Source of the DNA: Glandiceps talaboti
Lineage: Eukaryota; Hemichordata; Enteropneusta; Spengelidae
Length of the DNA stretch: 64,000 bases
Direction of reading: 5' to 3'
NCBI RefSeq assembly: GCF_964340395.1
Contig: NC_135557.1
Coordinates: 6,179,716-6,243,715 of the forward strand
Shown: positions 1-12,597 of the stretch, piece after piece
Layout of the letters: the number at the start of each line of letters is the position of its first letter
How positions within the stretch are numbered: position 1 is the stretch's first letter
Notes under the pieces: model-generated
What the model was told of the DNA's origin: nothing
The model's input: only the letters and a program-made list of their open reading frames with translations
The model's database searches: none
Made by a program: the position numbers and the translations under genes

Positions 1-360
1 ACAAATTGACACCCACTACACCTGGGTTCAAATCGCACCAAAGCAGAGCCAGCAGGTAAATATAGACTATTACAAGACGGGCGTTGTTGGCGTAAAGATG
101 CAGAAATCGATTTCCCTAGCCACGATACCATTCGTATATTACGACATAGAAAATATTCTTGACGTACTGCACTCTGATTCGAAATTGTCATCATCTTCAC
201 CTTCACCAGCATCAACCTAAACACAGACACATAGAATTCGTTTAAACGTTGATAGTGACAAATTTCACCACACACGAGACTTTAATACACATAATCAAAA
301 TGATGTACGAGATCGAGAGTGTTCACTAAGAACTTTCTAAATATACTTCTCATCTAATTA
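1..360. other. Non-genic AT-rich start of window
   Basis: No supported gene. Positions 21-45 contain a GGTTCAAATCGC motif that resembles a polymerase III B box, so the first bases could be the end of a tRNA-derived SINE cut by the window edge; there is no A box left to confirm this. Confidence 0.4.
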
Positions 361-482
361 TCTCCCCTTTTCTCTCTGTATGTCTCTCTGTGTCTCTGTC
401 TATCTGTATGTCTGTCTCTCTATGTCTCTGTCTCTGTATCTGTCTGTCTGTCTGTCTGTCTCTGTCTCTGTCTCTGTCTCTG

Positions 483-516
<34 letters not shown>

Positions 517-595
517 AAAAACAGAACAAAAGAATTGAGAGAGAGAGAGAGAGCGAAAGAGAGAGAGAGGGCGAGACAGACAGAGACAGAGACAC

Positions 596-668
<73 letters not shown>
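361..668. repeat. Compound (TC)n/(TCTG)n then (GA)n microsatellite
   Basis: A pyrimidine tract of TCTG and TC units (about 361-516) is followed after about 20 bp by a GA/GACA purine tract (537-668). The two halves are rough reverse complements, so the locus could fold back. Apparent reading frames here are low-complexity Ser-Leu or Arg-Glu strings and are not genes. Confidence 0.9.
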
Positions 669-670
<2 letters not shown>

Positions 671-1054
671 TGCCCGTATAAAGCTCTGACAGGGTTAGTG
701 TGACCCCTATAAACTGTATCGACTTTCAGCCCGACGCCTTTTCACAATTCGTTAAACTTTCTGGATTACCCTACGCTATTCCTAATATAGTTACTGTTTA
801 TATGCTGATAAGTTAGCTATATGTGTCTCAGGTATGGAATTAAGACCACTGACGTGTATAAAGTAGAGTTCTCTACTTAAACATTGTAGTCGATAAGGCT
901 ATCTAGAGCTAGGCATATGTTGCCTGGCAAATGCTGTATTCAGGGAAAAGGGTGTGTTTGACATGTACTTTGAGCAGTCGCGGAATGTTCGTAGTGACGG
1001 CCATGCTAGAACATACATGCTACGCTACAATCAATATTGGGGATATACCATCAG
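669..1054. other. Intergenic, no feature seen
   Basis: Unique AT-rich sequence between the GA microsatellite and the start of duplicated block A. No splice-bounded reading frame or repeat was recognised. Confidence 0.5.
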
Positions 1055-1876
1055 TTGCACACAGACACACACGCACGCAGGCAAGCACGCAGGCACGCAC
1101 GAACGAACGAACGCACGCATACACGCAGTACTGCTCGTAACTGGGTCACATGAAACGATAGCATTGTTTTCTGTTTTATCCATAAACAACGATCAAGATA
1201 TGATGGGAAACTGCTAAAACTATTATAGGAGACGGGAATATCACTCGTACTTATAATGGATTTTCTTAACACAGACAACCAAGCTTCACACCGGAAGTCT
1301 CCCAGCATACCTACATCGATCACCAGGACATTCTGTAGACTGACAAATTAAAAATCGCGGACACTGAAACGAGACATTTTGAACGGGAGAGAAGTTTACA
1401 TCCGGGCATTTGAATTGTCATTGAATAGAGACGGGTGGCCGGGGGGGGGGGGGCAATATAAACTTCCAGGTAATCAATGAACCCGTATTTGTGTCACGTG
1501 TCAGTAAGGTCACGTGTTCTAGAAAGTGGGTCAATAAGTTCTTGACAAAGATTGGAATGAGCACTCCAAATATATTTATGAAGGTAGTTGAGACTACCTT
1601 GTTTATTCAAACGTCTTTATAAAACAAGTTCAAGGCAGCTTGAAATCTCCGACATATTTTTCTTTTCTTTTTTTTAAAATTTACAGAGGTGGAGCTTCTC
1701 TAATACTGCTTGAACATGTCTCAATCCAATAAATTAATTCACTCTGGTTTCCATGTGTTACTTTAATTTGTATCCGTTGGACAATCTCTCAAATGTCATC
1801 CATTTTGACAGCAGGGTTGCACGCGAAACAAATAAACGGATCCAGATGTCCTGAACTTTCAACCCGGAAATATCAG

Positions 1877-2287
1877 GTAAGGCGAATACTCGACAGGCAA
1901 ATCGTACACTGTACAATTTTCCATTCCTGGCAGCGTCAGTTGAAACAATAGGTATGGTTTAAGAAACTCGTATTGAATAATATTTATAAATGCATAATAT
2001 ACTAGAGTTATTGAATGTTCATTATGTGACGTTAAGTTGGTACATGTACACGGGATTACTTTTTTTTGAACATGGTTCCCTGTCAGTGGTGGCGGACGTC
2101 ATCGACAGACGATGAAACTAATGCAAACGTACGGTCCATGGACACCTTTTTTTCCTAGACAAAAATTATTGAGCTTTAACACAATATTATTTATACTTCG
2201 ATTAGCGCATTGCAGCGTTGTAATTGTTTTCATATTTCTATATATATCATTTATAATACGTCATTGTCTTTCGTTTTATTATTTTAG
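1877..2287 (+). other. Predicted 5'UTR intron of BTB gene A
   Basis: A strong donor (ATATCAG then GTAAGG) and a pyrimidine-rich acceptor (TTTATTATTTTAG) bracket this interval just ahead of the start codon at 2307. Both sites are conserved in copy B (8537-8933). The next exon has an in-frame TAG 15 bp before the ATG, so the upstream exon is non-coding. Confidence 0.7.
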
Positions 2288-2306
2288 ATCATAGGCCAAA
2301 ATAACC

Positions 2307-3284
2307 ATGACGTCACCCAGTCGAACGAGTCATGCGCAGACACACCGGCGCAAAATTATCCAATTTGGAAATGATCCAAATTTTTCAATTGTAATCGATA
2401 ACTTTGAATTTCGTGTACACAAAGAAATACTGACGAAGCATTTTAGCTACTTTAAAGTTCTCTTTGACAATGACTTTAAAGAGAATGAGAAGAATACGAT
2501 TGAAATGAAACAAATACCAACCGTGAATTCAATGCGAGTACTTCTAGAATTTGTGTACTACGGTATGCTTGATATACATCCGGGTAATGTTATCGTCATT
2601 CTTACTGCTGCCAATTTCTTAAAAGTCAGTTTTAGATTAATTGTTTTGGCTTTGCATATGTTCTACCTGAAAATTTCGATTCGAAACTGGGCTCGTTATA
2701 TTTGCATAGTTGATGAGAATGACTTCTTCTGGAAGGAAAACATCAAATTCGTCCTTCTTCGCTGGATATACGACAACTATGATCTAATAGAGAATAAGTG
2801 TTTCGAGAGCGGGAAAACTATCAACGTTGTCATGTATGACATGTACACCCTCAACGATTATAACTACAAAGCAAGGTTAAAATCAGGGGATAGCTATATC
2901 AACATTAGATTTGAAACAACAAGACGTGTGCCTCCACGTGTGCCTTCTTCATACATATGTCCTTTACATATCTCTGGGTCTGATGCTGGATATTACTCCC
3001 CAGCTTTATATCCATCATTTTTCTCATCGGACATTTTTGAGGAAATCACGTCGCCCAGGCAATCGGTGATTGACGCCATCCTTCGTCAACTACAAGTAAA
3101 TAGTTGCAGTCATCATGGTAACTGCAATTGCCCGAGATGCGTTTTTGAGCGTTTTCTCAGGTCTATATCAACCCACTATCCACGCAGTTGGAAAATGAAA
3201 CCACACATGGAAAACAGAACAATGGTAACGAGGCATGTTAAACCAAGACGAAAGAAGCAACAATCAACCTTTATGAGGGCATAA
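2307..3284 (+). CDS. BTB/POZ-domain protein, copy A
   Basis: A 325-residue protein in one coding exon. Residues about 18-115 form a BTB/POZ fold: an F-x-V-H-K-E-I-L core, then an F-K-V-L-F-D-N-D-F segment and a V-L-L-E-F-V-Y-Y-G helix. About 130-175 resembles the start of a BACK helical region, but no Kelch repeats follow. Residues 267-278 (C-S-H-H-G-N-C-N-C-P-R-C) could bind zinc, and the C-terminus is basic. BTB proteins dimerise and often serve as cullin-3 substrate adaptors; that role here is inference. The start is supported by an in-frame TAG 15 bp upstream and the same arrangement in copy B. It differs from copy B at 11 residues. Confidence 0.85.
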   Translation: MTSPSRTSHAQTHRRKIIQFGNDPNFSIVIDNFEFRVHKEILTKHFSYFKVLFDNDFKENEKNTIEMKQIPTVNSMRVLLEFVYYGMLDIHPGNVIVILTAANFLKVSFRLIVLALHMFYLKISIRNWARYICIVDENDFFWKENIKFVLLRWIYDNYDLIENKCFESGKTINVVMYDMYTLNDYNYKARLKSGDSYINIRFETTRRVPPRVPSSYICPLHISGSDAGYYSPALYPSFFSSDIFEEITSPRQSVIDAILRQLQVNSCSHHGNCNCPRCVFERFLRSISTHYPRSWKMKPHMENRTMVTRHVKPRRKKQQSTFMRA

Positions 3285-3285
3285 T

Positions 3286-4048
3286 CTACGGAGGGAGAGA
3301 GATTGATAGCACTTCGTTCTCAAACTTGTCGGTCAGAGATCCATATGCGCTCACACCTACTAATCGCTTCATCAACGAAATTAAGTTTATTAAAGTCTCG
3401 ATGTTCGCGTCTGATTGCTTGACGGAGAGCACTTCGATCTCTGACCTAGAGGGAAACCATACCGACAAAGCTAACGCTCAATTCAGGTCAATATTTAGGA
3501 CTGGCATCTGATTCACAATTATGAACAAATGACAGTCGTTGTCATCTTATGTCAGTCAATGTTAACATTCTCACTTTTGCGTTCTTTTTAAAGTTATGAA
3601 TATATAGAAAGTTGTAGGTGACAAGGAGACTATTTACATCTCATGGAAAAAAGAAAGCTAAATAAATAATATATGACAAATGCCACATTATGCTCCTGTA
3701 CTTTAAAGTATGTCACGTGGGAGACGATTTCGTGTCTCAAGTTTAAAAGATTAGAACAAAACAAATCATATACCTTCCTTGATCAAAATCCTAAACAAAA
3801 ATATAGGTGAATGGTATGAATAATTTCCATTACATTGTATTGTATTTTTTTTGATAAAGTAGTCATTAATTTTATGACCTACATATTTGTAGTTTTAACA
3901 GCTTCATTTCTTGTCACCTCTGTATCTTACTAAATGTGTCAAGAGGTTGAATGAAGTAGTACATAAGTAATTTACCAGACAAAGATCAAATCTCAATACG
4001 TATTTGCCAAGAATTAACAGTAATTCCGACAAGAGAACCTTCCGATCA
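3286..4048. other. Probable 3'UTR and flank of BTB gene A
   Basis: Sequence after the stop codon at 3284 is shared with copy B. Short reading frames on both strands (about 3286-3511) have no recognisable domain and are treated as untranslated sequence. Nothing else is recognised up to the retrotransposon fragment. Confidence 0.5.
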
Positions 4049-4083
4049 ATCAATCATTCAATCAATCAATCAATCAATCAATC

Positions 4084-4163
<80 letters not shown>

Positions 4164-4425
4164 CCATCAATCAGCAAAGTTTATATAGCGCCAAAATCCC
4201 AAAACATTGTTTTGCTCTATGACGCACAATGGCTAAACCACACTGTATGCTTTGGAGAATAAGTGCGTTTTCAGTTTTCTTTTGAAAGTTTCCAAGTTTG
4301 GAGATTCTCTGATGTCGAGCGGTAGTACGTTCCATATAGTTTAGGCGCAGCATATGAAAATGCACGGCCACCATATGTGATGGTTTTGTAGGTTGTAGAT
4401 GTTAAAAGTTTCTTGGTGGATGATA
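4049..4425 (-). mobile_element. 5'-truncated non-LTR retrotransposon, 3' end
   Basis: Read on the minus strand, about 4237-4345 encodes W-N-V-L-P-L-D-I-R-E-S-P-N-L-E-T-F-K-R-K followed by L-K-T-H-L-F. This is the typical C-terminal end of reverse-transcriptase proteins of CR1/RTE-like non-LTR elements. A stop and a short 3'UTR with a GGCGCTATATAAA motif follow, then a (GATT)n tail, which appears as (TCAA)n on the plus strand at 4049-4160. Copy B at about 10825-10845 lacks the whole insert and marks an empty site. The rest of the element is missing, as expected from abortive target-primed reverse transcription. Confidence 0.8.
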
Positions 4426-4574
4426 CTCTGGCGCTGTTCTATGGAACAGTCTACTAACACATATTAAGCAGTGCAAAACAATGCATACTTTTAGGAATAT
4501 ATACATAAATCAGAGAGGATGACTTCCAGTATGGTGTAATTGAATGGCTGTGTAAATTTGTTAGTTGTTCATTT

Positions 4575-4700
4575 GTTTATGAATATTAATGAGCAATTAA
4601 CGTAATTAATGATTTCAGTAATTCGGCTATATCTTAAGAATGCATACTTCAAATTCAATATAATTTCAATTGGTACTCACATTTGTGATACCAATGCGTA
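4575..4700 (-). repeat. Dispersed SINE-body-like repeat
   Basis: Reverse-complement copy of a family seen at 11000-11090 (duplicate), 14080-14200, 14490-14590, 14660-14760 and 22340-22420, sharing a core such as GCATTCTTAAGATATAGCC followed by AATTACTGAAA. At 14010 it follows a tRNA-like head, which suggests that it is a SINE body. Confidence 0.6.
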
Positions 4701-5039
4701 TCTGTCCTGAAAATATGTATGATGTGACATTTAGTTTTAATTCGCTATTTTAATAGTTAAGTTTTCGCTAATTAGCTTATAGATTACAAGGTGTCAAACT
4801 ATTAGACAATATTGTTACGGTTTGGCCTATCCCAATTTGAATATTGACCAAACCATCTAATGGAAACGTCGCGAACCACGATAGATAAATAAACTACATA
4901 TGTGGTCAATCGTGCCGGAGAATTCGACAAGATATATCCATATGATCTCTTTTTGGATCACAGAGCCTCGAATTGGCTATATTTGTTTACACATATTTGT
5001 GTTTTGTTATTGTTTACTTTCTTGTCTTTTTTTTCAAAT

Positions 5040-5100
5040 ATATATTTTCCTACAAGATGTCATGTAATAAAGAAATGATTTGAAAATGTAATGTGTTTTA
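5040..5100 (+). terminator. Possible polyadenylation region
   Basis: ATGTAATAAAGAAATG contains an AATAAA hexamer followed about 20 bp later by a GT-rich stretch (AATGTAATGTGTTTTA). The arrangement is conserved in copy B near 11480-11520. It could end a long BTB-gene 3'UTR; transcript data would be needed to show it. Confidence 0.3.
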
Positions 5101-5666
5101 TTCTAAATCAATTTTAACTTGTTCGTTTGTTGGTTTTAATAAACGAGCTATGCTATGAGTACATTAATAATTATAAGTGGTTTATTTACCCAAGCGTATA
5201 AAATTGATTACAAAAAAATTGGTAACAAAAAAATCAAAAGAAAGAAGGGTAAATGGGGAGTCAAGAAATAGCTTACAGCTAGTCTAGCCTGATCCCTGAC
5301 ATTGTATATTGCGGATGAAAACATTAAGAGGGTTCAGTCATTAAGATGACTGAAAACATAACTGGGAGAAAAAAAATATATATCACACATACATGTACAT
5401 ATACATATACATATACATGTACACACAAAAAAAAACATTATCTATGTTTTAGTTCTACTGAGCGCTTTCAACCGGCGAATGTTCCTCGTCTCTACCCACC
5501 AGGAAAAAAGACGGTGTTAGTCGGTCTATACTATAATATCAACTTTGTTTACCATTGGCATAGACAATAAAAAAGGAAACTCTTCTGAGGTGTGATGTAA
5601 GAAACTGAATACACACTCACTTATTCAAACGAAGACTTCTAATACTTGTTTGTCACTGACAAGAAG

Positions 5667-5876
5667 ATGGTCACAATCACTTTACTTATAGCTACACTGA
5701 TATTTTCAAGGAGCACATTTGGTAATTGTGAATACTATATAATGATAGGTGAACTAAACACGCAAAACAAATATAAATTTGCCAATATGGAAGAATTAAT
5801 TTCATTGGCAGGAAGGATTACGAATAAATCGACAACTTATCACATTTATACAAATATATATGTTCCTGTCAGATGA
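5667..5876 (+). CDS. Small putative secreted peptide, copy A
   Basis: A 69-residue reading frame beginning with a hydrophobic leader (M-V-T-I-T-L-L-I-A-T-L-I-F-S) typical of a signal peptide, then a polar chain of about 50 residues with one cysteine. No family is recognised. The aligned region in copy B (11782-12012) stays open even though the copies differ by three indels, of 3, 3 and 6 bases, all preserving the frame; nearby non-coding sequence has indels of other lengths. That hints at coding constraint. Against this: low complexity, no clear splice context and no stop-free extension. It could be an exon of a larger gene. Confidence 0.35.
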   Translation: MVTITLLIATLIFSRSTFGNCEYYIMIGELNTQNKYKFANMEELISLAGRITNKSTTYHIYTNIYVPVR

Positions 5877-6047
5877 CGACAACAGTGGCAGTATTATATT
5901 TTTCCCACGTATAGTAGAGTAGCCAAGTGATCCCATCACAGTCTAATCTAACCCCTGTAACATCATGTTGAATTGTGCAAGTAATAGCAGCCATATTTAT
6001 TCAATTAGTATTACTGACTTGCAGTATATATGCACGATGAATAAATA

Positions 6048-6263
6048 ATGTTAGATATTGCTGATGTACCAAACTATTACCAAGCAATTAAATGCAGATT
6101 TGATAATTTCGTGTATATACTGTGTTTTCTTTATGACTGTTCCAAGAGAAATTGTCAGCTTTCCAAATATTTGTTTACCAATCAAAGCAAGACGATCACA
6201 ATTTACAATGCATTCTGTGCATCCAGTTTATTGAAAAACCGGGGATACCCCAACTATCTGTGA
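6048..6263 (+). CDS. Hypothetical ORF, copy A (doubtful)
   Basis: A 71-residue frame starting [11 protein letters not shown]. Its sequence is nearly identical to copy B up to a one-base difference near 6248, after which the frames diverge: it stops here and continues to 137 residues in copy B. No domain is recognised and the one-base indel argues against coding. Confidence 0.15.
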   Translation: MLDIADVPNYYQAIKCRFDNFVYILCFLYDCSKRNCQLSKYLFTNQSKTITIYNAFCASSLLKNRGYPNYL

Positions 6264-6354
6264 TATTTTGTGTATGTTTCAAGAATACTGGTCACCTTCA
6301 AAATTATGTTTACTCGCTGAAGAAAAGTAATGAAATATTTACTGTACATTGTTT

Positions 6355-7739
<1,385 letters not shown>

Positions 7740-8536
7740 AAGCACACTCACGCACACACACGCGCGCGCGCGCACGCACACACACACAGTCACATAGTAT
7801 TATTCGTATCTGGGTCGCATGAAATGATAGCATCTTTTCTGTTTTATCTAAAACATTATCACCAATTAAGATATGATTTGAAACTGCTAATAACTATTAT
7901 AGGAGAAGGGAACATCACTCGTTCTCAAAACTGGATTTTCTTAGCACAGACAATCATCATCGATCACCAGGACATTCTGTCGACTGACAAATTAAAAATC
8001 CCGGACACTGAAACTAGGCACTTTGAACGGGAGGGAAGTTTACATCCGGGCATTTGAATTGTCATTGAATAGAGACGGGGGGGGGCAATATAAACTTCCA
8101 GGCACCCATGAACCTGTATTTGGCTCACGTGTCAGTAAGGTCATGTGTTCTAAATAGTGGGTCAATAACCTCTTGACAATGATTGGAATGAGCATTCGAA
8201 ATATATTTATGAAGGCAGTTAAGTTGTGACTACGTTGTTTATTCAAACGCCTTTATAAAACAAGTTCGAGGCAGCTGGTAGTCGGGCATGCGGCAGGGAT
8301 TTTTGAAATCTCCGACATATTTTTCTTTTCTTTTTTAAAATTCATAGAGACGGACCTTCTCTAATACTGCTTGAACATGTCTCAATCCAATAAATTAATT
8401 AATTCTGGTTTCCATGTGTTACTTTAATTTGTATCCGTTTGACAATCTCTCAACTGCATCCATTTTGAAAGCAGGGTTGCACGCGAAACAAATAAACGGA
8501 TCCAGATGTCCTGAACCTTCAACCCTGAAATATCAG

Positions 8537-8933
8537 GTAAGGCGAATATACTCGACAGGCAAATCGTACACTGTACAATTGTCCATTCCTGGCAGCGTCA
8601 GGTATGGTTTATGAAACTCACATTTAAATGATATTTATAAATGCATAATATACTCGAGTTATTGAATGTTCATTATGTGACGTTTAGTTGGTACATGTAC
8701 ACGGGAATACTATTTTTTGAATATGGTTCCCTGTCAGTGGCGGACGTCATCGACAGACGATGAAACGAATGCAAACGTACAGTCCATGGACACCTTTTGT
8801 TCTAGACAAAAGTATTAAGCTTTAACACAATATTATTTATACTTCGATTAGCGCATTGCATCATTGTAATTGTTTTCATATTTCTATATATATCATTTAT
8901 TATACGTCATTGTCTTTCGTTTTATTATTTTAG
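8537..8933 (+). other. Predicted 5'UTR intron of BTB gene B
   Basis: Same donor (CAG then GTAAGG) and acceptor (TTATTATTTTAG) as in copy A. Conservation of both splice sites supports the prediction. Confidence 0.7.
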
Positions 8934-8952
8934 ATCATAGACCAAAATAACC

Positions 8953-9930
8953 ATGACGTCACCCAGTCGAACGAGTCATGCGCAGACACACCGGCGCAAA
9001 ATTATCCAATTTGGAAATGATCCAAATTTTTCAATCGTAATCGATAACTTTGAATTTCGTGTACACAAAGAAATACTTGCGAAGCATTTTAGCTACTTTA
9101 AAGTTCTCTTTGACAATGATTTTAAAGAGAATGAGAGGAATATGATTGAAATGAAACAAATACCAACCGTGAATTCAATGCGAGTACTTCTATACTTTGT
9201 GTACTACGGTAAGCTTGATATACATCCGGGTAATGTTATCGTCATCCTTACTGCTGCCGATTTCTTAAAAGTCAGTTTTAGATTAATTGTTTTGGCTTTG
9301 CATATGTTCTACCTGAAAATGTCGATTCGGAACTGGGCTCGTTATATTTGCATAGTTGATGAGAATGACTTCTTCTGGAAGGAAAATATCAAATTCGTCC
9401 TTCTTCGCTGGATATACGACAACTATGATCTAATAGAGAATAAGTATTTCGAGAGCGGGAAAACTATCAACGTTGTCATGTATGACATGTACACCCTCAA
9501 CGATTATAACTACAAAGCAAGGTTAAAATCAGGGGATAGCTATATCAACATTAGATTTGAAACAACAAGACGTGTGCCTCCACGTGTGCCTTCTTCATAC
9601 GTATGTCCTTTACATATCTCTGGGTCTGATGCTGGATATTACTCCCCAGCTTTATATCCATCATTTTTCTCATCGGACATTTTTGAGGAAATCACGTCGC
9701 CCAGGCAATCGGTGATTGACGCCATCCTTCGCCAACTACAAGTAAATAGTTGCAGTCGTCATGGTAACTGCAATTGCCCGAGATGCGTTTTTGAGCGTTT
9801 TCTCAGGTCTATATCAACCCACTATCCACGCAGTTGGAAAATGAAACCACACATGGAAAACAGAACAATGGCAACGAGGCATGTTAAACCAAGACGAAAG
9901 AAGCAACAATCAACCTTTATGAGGGCATAA
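8953..9930 (+). CDS. BTB/POZ-domain protein, copy B
   Basis: A 325-residue paralogue of the protein at 2307-3284, with the same length and no frame damage. The 11 differences include two next to each other in the BTB helix (E to Y and M to K in the V-Y-Y-G strand/helix region), R for H inside the Cys/His cluster, and several conservative changes. The BTB domain (about 18-115) and the C-N-C-P-R-C cluster are retained. An in-frame TAG lies 15 bp before the ATG. Since both copies are open over 978 bases, both may be functional. Confidence 0.85.
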   Translation: MTSPSRTSHAQTHRRKIIQFGNDPNFSIVIDNFEFRVHKEILAKHFSYFKVLFDNDFKENERNMIEMKQIPTVNSMRVLLYFVYYGKLDIHPGNVIVILTAADFLKVSFRLIVLALHMFYLKMSIRNWARYICIVDENDFFWKENIKFVLLRWIYDNYDLIENKYFESGKTINVVMYDMYTLNDYNYKARLKSGDSYINIRFETTRRVPPRVPSSYVCPLHISGSDAGYYSPALYPSFFSSDIFEEITSPRQSVIDAILRQLQVNSCSRHGNCNCPRCVFERFLRSISTHYPRSWKMKPHMENRTMATRHVKPRRKKQQSTFMRA

Positions 9931-10155
9931 TCTACGGAGGGAGAGAGATTGGTAGAATTTCTTTCTCAAACTTGTTAAACCAAGACGAAAGAAGCAACAA
10001 TCAACCTTTATGAGCGCATAATGTACGGAGGGAGAGAGATTGGTAGCATTTCTTTCTCAAACTTGTTAAACCAAGACGAAAGAAGCAATAATCAACCTTT
10101 ATGAGGGCATAATCTACGGAGGGAGAGAGATTGGTAGAATTTCGTTCTCAAACCT
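9883..10155 (+). repeat. Three 91-bp tandem repeats at the 3' end of BTB gene B
   Basis: Units start at 9883, 9974 and 10065 with the same GTTAAACCAAGACGAAAG opening. Each unit holds the last 16 codons of the BTB protein, the stop and about 43 bp of 3'UTR. Copy A has one unit only. Only the first unit is in the reading frame that ends at 9930, so the protein is not altered. Confidence 0.9.
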
Positions 10156-11781
10156 GGCGGTCAGAGATCCATATGCGCTCACACCTACCAATCGCTTCAC
10201 CAACGAAATTAAGTTTATTAAAGTCTCGATGTTCGCGTTTGATTGCTTGATGGCGGAGAGCACTTCGATCTCTGACCTAGAATGAAACCATACCGACAAA
10301 GATGACGCTCAACTCAGGTCAATGTTTTGGACTGGCACTAACTTGCAGTTCTGAACAAATGACACTCGATGTCATCTTAAATCAGTCAATCTTAACATTC
10401 TCACTTTTGCGTACTTTTTAAAGTTATAAATATATATAAAGCTGTAGGTGACAAGGAGACTAAATAATATATGATAAATGCCATGTTATGCTTCACTACT
10501 GTAAAGTATGTCACGTGGGAGACAATTTCTTGTCTCAAGTTTAGAAGATTAGAACCAAAGCAAATTATGTACGTTCTTTGATCACAATCCTAAACAAAAA
10601 TATAGGTGAATGGTATGAATAATTTCCATTGCATTGTATTGTATTGTTTTTGATAAAGTAGTCATTAATTTTATGACCTACATATTTGTAGTTTTAACAG
10701 CTTCATTTCTTGTCACCTCTGCATCTTACTAAATATATATAGAGGTTGGATGAAGTACATATCTAATCTATCAGACAGAGATCAAATCTATTACGCATTT
10801 GCCGAGAATTAGCTGTAATTCCGACAAGAGAACCTTCAGATACTTTGGCGCTGTTCTATGGAACAGTCAATAACACATATTAAGCAGTGCAAAACAATTA
10901 ATGTTAGGAATACATACATAAATCAGAGAGGATGACTTCCAGTATGGTGTAACTGGATGGCTGTGTAAAGCGTTAGTTATTCGTTTATTTCTGAATAATA
11001 ATGAGCAATTAACGTAATTAATGATTTCAGTAATTCGGTTATATCTTAAGAATGCATGCTTCAAATTCAAAATAATTTAGTACTCACATTTGTAATACCA
11101 ATGCGTATCTGTCCTGAAAATATGTATGATGTGACATTTAGTTTTTATTCGCTATTTTAATAGTTAAGTTTTCGCTAATTAGATTATAGATTACACGGTG
11201 TCAGAAACTGTTAGAGAATATTGTTACGGTTTGGCCTATCCCTATTTGAACATTGACCAAACCATCTAATGGAAACGTAGCGAACCACGATAAATAAATA
11301 AACTTCATATGTGGTCAATCGTGCTGGAGAATTCGACAAGATAAATCCATAAATTTAATTTAAGATCTCTTTTTGGATCACAGAGCCTCGAATTGGCCAT
11401 ATTTGTTTACAAATATTTGTGTTTTGTTTATTGTTTATTTTCTTGTCTTCTTTTTAAATATATTATTTTCCTACAAGATGTCATGTAATAAAGAAATGAT
11501 TTGAAAATGTATTGTGTTTTATTCTAAATCAATTTTGACTTGTTCGTTTGTTGGTTTTAATAAACGAGTTATGCTATGACTACATTAATAATTATCTATG
11601 TTTTAGTTCTACTCAGCGCCTTCAATGTTCCTCGTCTCCACCCACCAGAAAAAAAGACGGTGTTCGTCGGTCTATACTACAATATAAACATTGGCATAGA
11701 CAATAAAAATGTAAACTCTTCTGAGGTGTGATGGAAGTAACTGAATACACACTCACTTATTCAAACGAAGACTTCTAATAC

Positions 11782-12012
11782 TTGTTTGTCACTGACACAA
11801 AGGTCACAATCACTTTACTTATAGCTACACTGATATTTTCAAGGATCACATTTGTTAATTGTGCATACTATATGATAGGTGAACTAAACACGCAAAACAA
11901 ATATAAATTTGCCAATATGGAAGAATTAATTTCATTGGCAGGAAGGATTACGAATATTTCGAAATCGACAACTAATCACATTTATACAAATATATATGTT
12001 CCTGTCAGATGA
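11782..12012 (+). pseudogene. Small secreted-peptide ORF, copy B, start codon lost
   Basis: Aligns with the 69-residue frame of copy A and remains open to the same stop, but a 3-base deletion removes the ATG used in copy A and no in-frame ATG precedes the hydrophobic leader (an upstream in-frame TAA blocks extension). Either this copy is dead, or the real start lies in another exon for both copies. Confidence 0.3.
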
Positions 12013-12183
12013 CGACAACAGTGGCAGTATTATATTTTTCCCACGTATAGTAGAGTAGCCAAGTGATCCCATCACAGTCTAATCTAACCCCTGTAACATC
12101 ATGTTGAATTGTGCAAGTAATAGCAGCCATATTTATTCAATTAGTATTACTGACTTGCAGTATATATGCACGATGAATAAATA

Positions 12184-12597
12184 ATGTTAGATATTGCTGA
12201 TGTACCAAACTATTACCAAGCAATTAAATGCAGATTTGATAATTTCGTGTATATACTGTGTTTTCTTTATGACTGTTCCAAGAGAAATTGTCAGCTTTCC
12301 AAATATTTGTTTACCAATCAAAGCAAGACGATCACAATTTACAATGCATTCTGTGCATCCAGTTTATTGAAAAACCGGGGATACTCCCAACTATCTGTGA
12401 TATTTTGTGTATGTTTCAAGAATACTGGTCACCTTCAAAATTATGTTTACTCGCTGAAGAAAAGTGATGTAATGTTTACTATGTATTCAGTGCATACACA
12501 TTATTGCAAAACACTCCATGTAGCATACATTGGTGAAATTAAAGTTTCCCCGGAAAGCAGAAAAATAGGTTTTACTTGGCCAAGTATTAAAGGGTAG
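12184..12597 (+). CDS. Hypothetical ORF, copy B (doubtful)
   Basis: A 137-residue frame; its first two thirds match the broken frame in copy A. No recognisable domain, low codon complexity and no splice signals. It is listed only because it is the longest plus-strand frame between the BTB gene and the transporter. Confidence 0.2.
   Translation: MLDIADVPNYYQAIKCRFDNFVYILCFLYDCSKRNCQLSKYLFTNQSKTITIYNAFCASSLLKNRGYSQLSVIFCVCFKNTGHLQNYVYSLKKSDVMFTMYSVHTHYCKTLHVAYIGEIKVSPESRKIGFTWPSIKG

Larger units (their letters stand above)
1055..6350 (+). repeat. Segmental duplication, copy A
   Basis: This block matches 7740-12480 in direct orientation along almost its whole length. It starts in a CA/CG-rich microsatellite and ends where a (TC)n tract begins. 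It holds a BTB gene and a short secreted-peptide ORF. Relative to copy B it carries a retrotransposon 3' end with a (TCAA)n tract (about 4049-4425) and about 270 extra bases at 5180-5446; it lacks copy B's tail (12480-12600) and the triplicated 91-bp unit. Most aligned bases are identical, so the duplication looks recent. Confidence 0.92.
7740..12480 (+). repeat. Segmental duplication, copy B
   Basis: Direct repeat of 1055-6350 at an offset of about 6.65 kb near the BTB gene. It lacks the retrotransposon insert of copy A and the extra block at 5180-5446, which places the retrotransposon insertion after the duplication. It extends past the point where copy A is cut by the TC tract. Confidence 0.92.

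Noticed and set aside
3286-3511. Overlapping ORFs after BTB gene A, also found after BTB gene B
   Set aside because: Open on both strands in both copies, but the region is 3'UTR and similarity follows from the recent duplication; one 3-base indel is not enough evidence.
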